From NCBI GenBank assembly GCA_017464245.1, contig JAFUDV010000013.1, forward strand, positions 32,423 to 96,422: a stretch of DNA of 64,000 nucleotides, in the 5' to 3' direction. This stretch comes from Bacteroidales bacterium (GTDB lineage Bacteria > Bacteroidota > Bacteroidia > Bacteroidales > UBA932). This document shows positions 35,101 through 41,376 of the stretch, piece by piece (position 1 is the first letter of the stretch; every line of letters starts with the position of its first letter). The notes under the pieces were generated by a model. The model was not told the origin of the DNA. It saw only the letters and a program-made list of their open reading frames with translations, and did not search any database. Position numbers and translations under genes: made by a program.

Positions 35101-35853
35101 CCCATCATGATTCGTCACAATCAGTTCGTCAATATAATGATATAGTTGAACCCGGAATTCCCGATTATTTCGTTTGTACAGTAGCAATGAGCCATCCGGA
35201 TACAGCCCCGTATTATCTTCATCTGTGTTGATTCTGAATTCTACCGTAAAATCATCATTGGATTTCGAGACAATCTTGATTTGGTTTTCTCCAACAAAAT
35301 AAAAAGAAGCATGAATATCATCTATGCAAATCTGGAACTCGTCCGGATAATAATCTTCTCCATAATGGTTACTGCTTTCTTTTATTGACCGGAGGGTAGA
35401 ACCATTTGACCAGTCTGTAGACTGCACTGTTTGCATTCTATAAAAGTATCCCGGATCAAAAGGAATAGCGACGGCGTTTGGTGGAAGATTGGCAAGCTTT
35501 GTCGTGGAATACTCTTGCCAGGTCATCTCGTCCTTCTCGCCATTTACAATCCTATTGATGCACCCTCCCGCATGCAGAGTCCATCCAAGTCCCACCCAGC
35601 CCGGGTGCTGGTCGGGTTTGTTGCCGCCGGCGTGGTAGGTGAGGTAGATGGGGAGAGTGTAATTCTTGGCTTTCAGTTCCGTCAGGGGAATCGTGATGTT
35701 CGGAAGGCCGTTGAAGTAGCTCACGGGAATCTTCCCGTACTTGCCCAGTTCCGCAGCGTTGGGCGAAAAGACCTGTGGGAGGTCCGTTTGCGCCTGAAGC
35801 CCTGCTCCCAGAAGGGACAGGGCCAGGCACAGGAGAATATGCCGCGTGTTCAT
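32173..35853 (-). CDS. Large secreted YD-repeat-associated protein, upstream half of the split Rhs locus
   Basis: 1226 residues with a signal peptide ending near LQAQ. The N-terminal part (QVFSPNAAELGKYGKIPVSYFNGLPNITIPL, TYHAGG, HPGWVGLGWTLHAGGCI) is the block that opens many Bacteroidetes Rhs-like proteins. The long centre (about 350-800) is less recognisable and AT-rich; YD-type repeats appear late (YTYDSHRNLTSETRT, YLDYDAHSNLLRSA, YEYDGLGRLVRVTDNEGKKVAEYTY). There is no C-terminal tip: it ends at the repeats, 3 bp before the 1146-aa Rhs protein starts. The two genes probably form one secreted assembly. Function beyond cell-surface or secreted shell is unknown. Confidence 0.8.
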   Translation of the reverse strand: MNTRHILLCLALSLLGAGLQAQTDLPQVFSPNAAELGKYGKIPVSYFNGLPNITIPLTELKAKNYTLPIYLTYHAGGNKPDQHPGWVGLGWTLHAGGCINRIVNGEKDEMTWQEYSTTKLANLPPNAVAIPFDPGYFYRMQTVQSTDWSNGSTLRSIKESSNHYGEDYYPDEFQICIDDIHASFYFVGENQIKIVSKSNDDFTVEFRINTDEDNTGLYPDGSLLLYKRNNREFRVQLYHYIDELIVTNHDGTKYYFGGSQSAIEFSVVTRSKDSWNPVGTANTWMLTKIVRPDGETISFTYSRSAFVPVVKSDCHRVENWHEPFHGETIDHVIIDTFNPAFHGNVSFSFLVPSYLSTIKTSCSNESILFLPSTSSELGYEYTYQEFRSRAFNCLEHDAQNFEQLSYDYIKSMDRYRCLSRIVLLGRHEITFNYDNSESERLCLKRVSIINGSSNVKAYSMTYNTLKLPGYNSKQVDSWGYYNGITLGQTVADTVRINELKQQVDTVLMKAEILTRLTYPTGGYTEFEYEAHQYGKIASRFPFSLENSSGLAGGLRIRKLIDVEGEHEEVRRFNYTDGGQSSGILSGIPLFRTEGKIIAPQTTTMFGFPFFIDKSVDHWYDIYSERPLYILSTTDGNNVTYSLVKEIRSDGSRIEFAYTNHDSVACSDELPAQRYETLENTCLDDAFTSRQLFRGLLKSVKSYDSSGLLVQFENLEHAYTPGDFIRAVDWRFPCSGLVMRLSYIKLYAFHPKLFRKTVISYFDRNTSHAEITDYTYDSHRNLTSETRTSGNHTVSDFYTYPGNYPDSPVYAAMSTSGRHGLPVEHVRSFGGTVSEAELVTWKQGGAPGDYVPSERFKATPTGLPDFTVLYDGITVDDAYGPPLVRYLDYDAHSNLLRSATPDGTESCYTWDRDSTHLRGVFVGAERKERSRIWSEQARVTEEEDLSDLHDRFYGNSFTTVADGPVTVNIWFDAGDERDIWGRFDGDSLLSFHCPVPTSTGGITPIYTCTFPLPAGQHFLSLSTREGVFLPVIPVLHSPVATGVVGDHPGHDSLNPVVIIDPNGKLLRGYLSLTYWGDADYVHVRDEVECAHFSFEDTGDTADGFQSAKSQTAQTMVHLVLNPDRTYTMDRRVKRNGEWVYERMPFGVNTTDTYTLCAGGAPFDEVRIYADGVQPETCTWWPDGNLRSRTDARGVTESYEYDGLGRLVRVTDNEGKKVAEYTYNYQNR

Positions 35854-35865
35854 CTCTCCTTTCTG

Positions 35866-36261
35866 CTAGAGGGTGAATTCGCCGACAAACCGGGTTCCCC
35901 CCGGGGTTGTGATTTGGAGGGTGTATAACCCGGCGTCCCCGCTGATGGGGAGGAGGATCGCGCCATCCGTCGTGTCGAAGCCGGTGGAATAGTTGTCTCC
36001 CGCCGTGGAGGTGAGGCTGACTGATACGGTTCCGCATGGACTCGTCACACCAAGGAGGATCGTAGCAGAACCATCCTCCAATTCGGCAATAAACGGATTG
36101 GGAACAGAGGAGCGCGGCCCATCTTCTGGACCGGGTTTAGGAACGATGAGAATCGTGTGCCCGCGTAGTGGAGCGGCAATGGAGGGCTCGACGGTCCAGT
36201 AGGCCGAAAAGCAAACCATTGCAATGGCGAGAATCGCCGTCATGGTTTTGTACGCTTTCAT
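35866..36261 (-). CDS. DUF3244-type small secreted protein
   Basis: 131 residues from the ATG at 36261 (MKAYKTMTAILAIAM), chosen because it gives a proper signal peptide; the frame extends 14 codons further upstream. The mature part has the DUF3244 pattern: a beta-rich segment TVSVSLTSTAGDNYSTGFDTTDGAILLPISGDAGLYTLQITTPGGTRFVGEF with the ending common to the family, a short Ig-like fold. In Bacteroidales such genes often precede Rhs-like operons, as here (12 bp before the 1226-aa gene). Role unknown; possibly a chaperone or surface partner of the YD proteins. Confidence 0.7.
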   Translation of the reverse strand: MKAYKTMTAILAIAMVCFSAYWTVEPSIAAPLRGHTILIVPKPGPEDGPRSSVPNPFIAELEDGSATILLGVTSPCGTVSVSLTSTAGDNYSTGFDTTDGAILLPISGDAGLYTLQITTPGGTRFVGEFTL

Positions 36262-36465
36262 TTCATCAAGTTTTAATGAGTATAAGGAAACCAGCTTTTG
36301 CAAAGTTCCGTTGAATAATGCGAAATAGAAAAGAATCCCGGTAACATAAAAGTAGCCCCAATTTGCTGATTATTAGGATGTCCCTGTTTTTTATGGTAAC
36401 AATTTACTGTTTCGCGGTCAGTTTCACCGAATAATTGCCTATTTTTATACCTAGATACTTTTACC

Positions 36466-38122
36466 ATGAAAAAAACAGTTTTATTTCCACTCATTCTGTT
36501 GAGCATCGTCTTCTCATGCCGGTCTGAAACGTCCCTTACACTGGATCGGGTGGAAACCCTCCTTCTTCAACACCCAGATAGTGCCCTTTTTCTTCTGGAA
36601 AGTATTCCAAGAACAGGTCTATCTTCGAAAGAACTGGATGCCCGGTATGCCCTTTTAAAAAGTGCAGCCCTGGATAAAAATTACATCGACGTTGACTCGG
36701 ATTCGCTGACTCGTAAGGCTGTCTACTATTACTCTGGCCGATTTGACAAGAGGTATGAGATGCTGGCTTGGTACTATCATGCGTTGGTTCTCATTCATGC
36801 TAATTCTTACGCTCCGGCAATTGTTGCGCTGGAAGAGGCAGAGAAAAAAGGCCACGTCTTTGTGCGACAACTATCAGTTGGGCCAGATTCTGAAGAGTAA
36901 AGGGACCGTTTTCAAGCAGACAAACAATATCCCCGCGGCCATCGAGTGCTGGAAGCAGGCCGTCAGTTTTTATGCCGCTGCGGACAAGGAGATATATAAA
37001 GCCTATGCCGAACTCAATCTTGCTATCGATTACATCAATGACCGAAAATACGAAAAGGCCGACAGCATACTCTCATTCATAAGGAAAACGTACGATCTGG
37101 CATCACTCAACTATTACTGTAATGTCCATCAGGCGGGCATCCTCGTCGAAACAGAACGTGCGCCGGAGGCAGCCATTGCATTGTACGAGGCAACCCCAAC
37201 CCATTATTATAGTTTACAAGACTATGGATACCTCGCGACATCCTATGACGCTGTATCTCTTCCCGATTCTTCAGATGTTTGGTTCAACAAAGGTTATTTT
37301 CTCTGCAGAAATCAAGCGGACTCCGCGTCTATTGATTACATGAGAGCGAAGATCGAGATGAATCGCGGGAATTATCAGAGCGCATTCCATCTTATTGACC
37401 ATGCGGCTACTGTCCAGGACTCCCTGACCCGTGTCTTGTTACAACAGTCCGTAAGCACCGCCCAGCGTGATTACTATAAGAGCGAAACGCTTTTGCGGGA
37501 AGAAAAGATTCGAGTCCTGCAGCAAAAACTTGCATTGGGGATTGTAATAGGACTGTTTGTCTTGTCTTTGTCAGCGATGACTGCCCTCACTATTTCCAGA
37601 AAGAAGGATCGCCTGCTGCATGAACAAATGGCAAGGATGACCCTGGATAAACGGGAACTGGAGCGTATGAACCGTGACAATGCCCACCTTCTCGGCTCCC
37701 TGTTCAGCGAGAGGATCAATCATTTGGATGAATTGTGTGAGTCTTACTTTAAGTCAGAAGACATAAAAGAAAAAGATTCTATCTTCAAACAAGTCAAAGA
37801 GGTGGCTTCGAAGATTAGAAAAGACGACGGTCTCTTTCTCTCTTTAGAAAGAGATTTAGACAGATACTGTAATAACATCATGAATAGAATTCGTAGCCAG
37901 GTGCCTCGGATTCAAGGTGACAATCTGCGGACCATCATGCTGTTCTTTGCCGGTTTCTCCTATGAGACGGTGCTGATTATTCTTAACAAGAATTCCATTG
38001 AAAGCCTGAAGATGGCCAGATCGAGGTTTAGAAAAGAAATCAAGGAGTCCGAAGCACCAGATGCGGAATTCTTTCTCCAGATGCTTGAAATGAAAAAAGC
38101 GGCTGCAGGCCGGCATAAATAA
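36466..38122 (+). pseudogene. TPR-type membrane-anchored regulator, interrupted by a +1 frameshift
   Basis: Two overlapping frames make one protein of about 550 residues. Frame 1 (36466-36900) gives a lipobox (VFSC, Cys18) and the first TPR helices (LLLQHPDSALFLLESI). Frame 2 carries on from about 36845 with YQLGQILKSKGTVFKQTNN, more TPRs, one membrane helix (LALGIVIGLFVLSLSAMTALTI), a coiled coil and a C-terminal helix-turn-helix-like end (GDNLRTIMLFFAGFSYETVLIILNKN). The frames join at a run of six A (36844-36849): five would give EKKATSLCDNYQ, a smooth TPR join. It is thus a mutation, an assembly error or phase variation. Divergent from the Rhs operon, so possibly its regulator. Confidence 0.75.
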
Positions 38123-38163
38123 AAGCGTGGGAGTAAGCTGATTTCCCCCCGGCCTGCAACCGC
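38099..38163 (+). terminator. Long-loop inverted repeat around the TPR regulator stop
   Basis: GCGGCTGCAGGCCGG (38099-38113) pairs with CCGGCCTGCAACCGC (38149-38163), with one mismatch or G-U pair over 15 bp around a 35-nt loop that contains the stop codon (38120-38122). There is no T-run, so termination is only one possibility; it may be part of a repeat element. Confidence 0.35.
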
Positions 38164-38173
38164 TATATCCCAT

Positions 38174-38204
38174 AAACAAAAATTACGTGGACAATCTGTC
38201 CACG
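38174..38204 (-). terminator. Rho-independent terminator of the candidate small RNA
   Basis: A perfect 8-bp stem, CGTGGACA (38186-38193) and TGTCCACG (38197-38204), with a 3-nt loop, is followed on the minus strand by TAATTTTTGTTT. Confidence 0.65.
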
Positions 38205-38341
38205 CAACGAACCCTCCGGAATGGGTAAGAGGCAGGAGATAGCCCACGTAAGTGCGCTATTACTGCTCGGACACAATCCTGCCTCTTTAAAAATTTTCCG
38301 GATTTTCGTTGCAGCAGGAATATGATATGTCTTTTTGTATA
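38174..38341 (-). ncRNA. Candidate structured small RNA, about 165 nt, family unknown
   Basis: On the minus strand a good promoter (38375-38345) predicts a start near 38341, and a hairpin with T-rich tail ends at about 38174. The transcript folds into a long rod: 38305-38312 with 38204-38211 (8 bp), 38296-38302 with 38215-38221 (7 bp), 38277-38287 with 38227-38237 (11 bp), and an apical hairpin 38256-38260/38239-38243 plus 38252-38254/38245-38247. That is 34 paired positions, all Watson-Crick, with a 15-nt one-sided bulge (38262-38276). No ORF with coding character overlaps it. The rod shape with a 3' terminator recalls 6S RNA, but I cannot match conserved 6S features; a MITE-like palindrome is the alternative. 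Confidence 0.6.
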
Positions 38342-38344
38342 TTG

Positions 38345-38375
38345 CAAATATACGGCTTTAATCTGAAAATACAAG
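38345..38375 (-). promoter_or_regulatory. Promoter of the candidate small RNA
   Basis: On the minus strand: -33-like CTTG at 38375-38372, 19-bp spacer, -7 TATATTTG at 38352-38345. Nothing protein-coding follows it. Confidence 0.6.
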
Positions 38376-38384
38376 GATTCCTTA

Positions 38385-38546
38385 TGCGCGAGAAACGCGT
38401 AGGTAATCGTCCCCAGCTGACGGGCGGCGCGGGTGGCGAAGGCCCGCAGGCAGCCGTCGCCGGAGGAGGCCGTCCTTGAGGTCTTGCGCCAGGCGCTCGG
38501 CGTCCCGGTACAGCTGGTATGCATCGGTGCCCCGGTCAACCTTTTC
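38385..38546 (-). pseudogene. Degraded, doubly deleted copy of the TonB-like gene at 40016-40726
   Basis: Three blocks match the intact gene in the same order: 38385-38426 with 40021-40061 (the 3' end), 38427-38469 with about 40101-40142, and 38470-38546 with about 40391-40460. The sequence between the blocks is missing and the frame is lost. The remnant and the intact copy are direct repeats on either side of the Fic gene. The copy has scattered mismatches, so it is not recent. Confidence 0.75.
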
Positions 38547-38578
38547 GGGCGGCCGAGAGTTATTGGAGGGCTTGGGGC

Positions 38579-39871
38579 TCAGGAAAATAGGTATGCCATA
38601 TACTTGTGAACAAGATCGGAGGAAGACAAATTTCCGGATATGAACTGTTCATAGTCCAGGTCGGAAATCCGTTCCCGAACTTCAGTACCATCGTAGGTGG
38701 CGGCGAGATAATGGCCTCTTTCTCCCGGCTCTACGCGAGTGTCCCGGAAATGCCCCAGGAATTCATCGGCTTTCACATAATTGATGGCATATTCTATCTT
38801 GCGGGTTCTGCCGGGATAGGCAGAGAGGGCTCCCTTTCTTACAAGGTCGTCGATATCCCTTAAAGCTGTATCCAGGGACACGGAACCCAACCGGGCCCAG
38901 TTCTGGGCAGTTAGTTTTGCTTCCTTACCGTCCAGAAAGATGTTCAATACCTTCCTCTGCCTCTTGGAGAGCTCCATTCCGGAGAACTCGCGCCAAAACA
39001 CTGATTTGTTTAGAATTCCGCTCAGTGTTTCCAGCGAATTGTCCACAGCCCTGTCAAGGCACGCCACATACCATTCCAGCCAAGGGGTTATTTCCCCGTC
39101 ATGGCAGAAGCGCTGTGTTTTCTCGAGGACGGCATAATACTCTTTCTTTTCCTTCTCAATTTCCCGGGACATGCTGAAGAAACGTCCGTTTCCTCCGCCT
39201 ATTGCCGCCAGCGCCATATCTGCAATGGCCCGCCCGATACGACCGTTGCCATCATCAAAAGGATGTATGCTCACGAAGATAAGATGGGCTATGGCGGACC
39301 TGATGATTTGGGAGATTCCGGACTCGCTGTTGAACCAGTACATGAATTCCTCCATATAGTCGTTCACATCAGAGGCGGGCGGGGCCATGTAATGGACTGT
39401 TTCATGCCCCATGGATCCGGATACCACCTGAACGTCACCAACCCGGTAACCTCCCACGGTAATCGGATATGAACCACTCCTCCCCGTAGGGAACAGAGCG
39501 CTGTGCCAGCCAAAGAGGCGCTCCCTGTCCAGGGGAACTGTGCAGTTACGCGTTGCATCCAGCATCATATCCACTACACCTTCCATGAAATGGGTGGAAG
39601 TGCCTTCGGTCTGGATATTGGTAACGCCCAGGCGGCGGACGATGGAAGAACGCACATCGTCTGTATTGAGACTGATCCCTTCTATGCGGAAAGAGGACAC
39701 GATATCCTGAGTGAGAATCTCGACGGAAGCGCCGGAGCGGTCATCATCCGCAAGGGAGGCGATCCGGCCATGCAGAAAGCCGATACCGGCGCTGACCTTT
39801 TCGACGAGTGCCGATATCTTGTTTTTGTCCCAGTCGAAGTGCATCCAATCGTATCTTTCGTATATCCACAT
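38579..39871 (-). CDS. Fic family AMPylase-type protein with DUF4172-like N-terminus and winged-helix C-terminus
   Basis: 430 residues. The active-site motif HPFDDGNGRIGR (203-214) is complete, including catalytic His and the two Arg. An N-terminal inhibitory helix motif, SFRIEG (60-65, matching S/T-x-x-x-E-G/N), marks it as a class II, self-inhibited Fic protein. The start MWIYERYDWMHF is DUF4172-like; the C-terminus (LSKRQRKVLNIFLDGKEAKLTAQNWARLGSVSLDTALRDIDDLVRKGAL) is a winged helix-turn-helix. Such proteins transfer AMP or another nucleotide group to a target protein. It is flanked by a TonB-like gene and its remnant, suggesting acquisition. The promoter carries two palindromes, possibly bound by its own winged helix. 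Confidence 0.88.
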   Translation of the reverse strand: MWIYERYDWMHFDWDKNKISALVEKVSAGIGFLHGRIASLADDDRSGASVEILTQDIVSSFRIEGISLNTDDVRSSIVRRLGVTNIQTEGTSTHFMEGVVDMMLDATRNCTVPLDRERLFGWHSALFPTGRSGSYPITVGGYRVGDVQVVSGSMGHETVHYMAPPASDVNDYMEEFMYWFNSESGISQIIRSAIAHLIFVSIHPFDDGNGRIGRAIADMALAAIGGGNGRFFSMSREIEKEKKEYYAVLEKTQRFCHDGEITPWLEWYVACLDRAVDNSLETLSGILNKSVFWREFSGMELSKRQRKVLNIFLDGKEAKLTAQNWARLGSVSLDTALRDIDDLVRKGALSAYPGRTRKIEYAINYVKADEFLGHFRDTRVEPGERGHYLAATYDGTEVRERISDLDYEQFISGNLSSSDLVHKYMAYLFS

Positions 39872-39887
39872 CGTTGATGCTGTGTTT

Positions 39888-39951
39888 AATTCGCAACAAA
39901 TATAGTTTTTTGCGAATAATCATCAAAATTAATTCGCAGAATGTGCGAATT
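39888..39951. promoter_or_regulatory. Double TTCGCA palindrome over the fic promoter, candidate operator
   Basis: Palindrome 1: TTCGCAA (39890-39896) and TTGCGAA (39910-39916), spanning the -7 box. Palindrome 2: AATTCGCA (39931-39938) and TGCGAATT (39944-39951), just upstream of the -33. All four arms share the half-site TTCGCA. A protein bound here would occlude both promoter elements. Confidence 0.65.
39896..39927 (-). promoter_or_regulatory. Promoter of the fic gene
   Basis: On the minus strand: -33 TTTG at 39927-39924, 20-bp spacer, -7 TATATTTG at 39903-39896, 24 nt before the ATG at 39871. Near-perfect consensus. Confidence 0.75.
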
Positions 39952-40015
39952 ATAATTCGTACTCCAAAGTCGAGAGGACGATTCAAGATCCAGCCGGAGA
40001 CGTTTGAAATAGCTC

Positions 40016-40726
40016 CTACTGCGCGATAAACGCGTACGTAATCGTCCCCATCTGACGGGCGGGGGCGGTGGTGGAGGCGTTGAAGAGGCTCATGCGGGCG
40101 GCGCGGGTGGCGAAGGAGCGCAGGCATCCGTCGCCGGAGGAGGAACCGTCATCGACCTTGGCGTCGATGACCTTGCCCTGGTTGTTCACGGTGATGATGA
40201 CCGTCACCTGGCCGGCGCCCACGCAGCGGTAGGCGGGGATGGGAAGACGGGTGGCCTTGCGGCCGTCCAGAGACCAGGAGAGGACGGAGGGACCGCTGTA
40301 GGACTGCTGTTTGCGGGGCTCCGGCTTGGCAGGCTGGACAGGATCCTGGACCAGGTCCTCGGGATCGTCCTGGGGACGGTTCTGGCCATCGCGGAGGTCC
40401 TTCGCCAGGCGCTCGGCGTCACGGTACAGCTGGTCCGCATCGGTGTTCCGGTCGTCCTTGAGCTGGGTGGAGCGGTTCACGGTGACGTTCCGCACCTCCA
40501 TCCGCTGGGCGGCGATCAGGCTCTCCAGCTGCTCCAGGGCGCTCCGTTTCAGCTCCACCTGCTGTTCCAGCTTTTCCTTTTCCTCCTGTTTCGTGAAGTC
40601 CAGCACGAAGGAATTCTCCCGCTGGACGGCGTACCCGATCTGGCACAGCAGCAAAATGACAATCACCGCGAGGTGGATGATCGCGGTGATGAGAAGTCCT
40701 GCTTTCTGATCGGGAGTCAGTTTCAT
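40016..40726 (-). CDS. TonB-like energy transducer protein
   Basis: 236 residues: a short cytoplasmic start, one membrane helix (GLLITAIIHLAVIVILLLCQIGYAV, about 10-34), a long charged linker with coiled-coil character (EEKEKLEQQVELKRSALEQLESLIAAQR) and a Pro/Gln/Lys-rich part, then a TonB C-terminal-like domain (LPIPAYRCVGAGQVTVIITVNNQGKVIDAKVD...GTITYAFIAQ). In this family the C-terminal domain contacts TonB boxes of outer membrane receptors such as SusC, driven by ExbB/ExbD (genes at 44127-46461). Its start overlaps the udk stop by 4 bp. A broken copy lies at 38385. Confidence 0.75.
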   Translation of the reverse strand: MKLTPDQKAGLLITAIIHLAVIVILLLCQIGYAVQRENSFVLDFTKQEEKEKLEQQVELKRSALEQLESLIAAQRMEVRNVTVNRSTQLKDDRNTDADQLYRDAERLAKDLRDGQNRPQDDPEDLVQDPVQPAKPEPRKQQSYSGPSVLSWSLDGRKATRLPIPAYRCVGAGQVTVIITVNNQGKVIDAKVDDGSSSGDGCLRSFATRAARMSLFNASTTAPARQMGTITYAFIAQ

Positions 40727-41352
40727 CTGCGTCGGCGGCTCCGTTTTTCCAGCGCCTCCTCCACGGTGGTGGTGAGGATGTCGATCGCCACCTGGTTGTG
40801 GCCGCCCTGCGGGACGATGATGTCGGCGTAGCGCTTGGAGGGTTCGATGAACTGCAGGTGCATCGGCTTCACCGTGTCGCAGTAATGCTCGATGGCGGTC
40901 TGGATGTCGCGGCCGCGCTCGGCCATGTCGCGGACGATGATGCGGAGCACGCGGTCGTCGTCATCGGCATCCACGAAGATCTTGATGTTCAGCTGGTCGC
41001 GGAGCTCCTTGCAGGTGAAGATGAGGATGCCTTCCACGATGATCACTTCCGCCGGCTCCACCGTGACCGTCTCCGTCGTGGAGCGGGAGCAGGTGATGTA
41101 GGAGTACACCGGCTGCTCGATGGTCTTGCCCTGCTTGAGTTCCCGGATCTGCTGGCACATGAGCTTCCAGTCGATGGCGTCGGGGTGGTCGAAGTTGATG
41201 TTCTTCCTCTCTTCCACGGGTACATGGCTGGAATCCTTGTAATAGGAATCCTGCGGGATGACGACGACCTTGCCGTTGAGCTGTTCCGTAATGGCCTTGA
41301 CGACCGTGGTCTTTCCAGAGCCGGACCCTCCGGCGATACCGATGACGAGCAT
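40723..41352 (-). CDS. udk: Uridine kinase
   Basis: 209 residues, standard length. Walker A GGSGSGKT (8-15), QDSYYKD, NFDHPDAIDW, a YSYITCSRS segment, IIVEGILIF, KIFVDADDDDRVLRIIVRD, and the ending VIVPQGGHNQVAIDIL match uridine/cytidine kinase. It phosphorylates uridine and cytidine with ATP or GTP in pyrimidine salvage. Middle of a likely asnS-udk-tonB-like transcription unit on the minus strand: 24 bp after asnS and a 4-bp overlap with the next gene. Confidence 0.95.
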   Translation of the reverse strand: MLVIGIAGGSGSGKTTVVKAITEQLNGKVVVIPQDSYYKDSSHVPVEERKNINFDHPDAIDWKLMCQQIRELKQGKTIEQPVYSYITCSRSTTETVTVEPAEVIIVEGILIFTCKELRDQLNIKIFVDADDDDRVLRIIVRDMAERGRDIQTAIEHYCDTVKPMHLQFIEPSKRYADIIVPQGGHNQVAIDILTTTVEEALEKRSRRRR

Positions 41353-41376
41353 AGTTTCAGTGTATGGGGTTATCCG

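Noticed and set aside
36842-36850. Programmed -1 ribosomal frameshift at A AAA AAG in the TPR regulator
   Set aside because: The joining of the two frames needs a +1 shift (or loss of one A); slippage by -1 would go to the third frame.
38186-38341. Retron msr-msd RNA as an explanation for the structured region
   Set aside because: There is no reverse transcriptase gene within 10 kb on either side.
38183-38539. A 118-codon open frame on the minus strand
   Set aside because: It reads through the TonB-like remnant, the promoter and the body of the candidate small RNA. The only recognisable residues are shared with the intact TonB-like gene.
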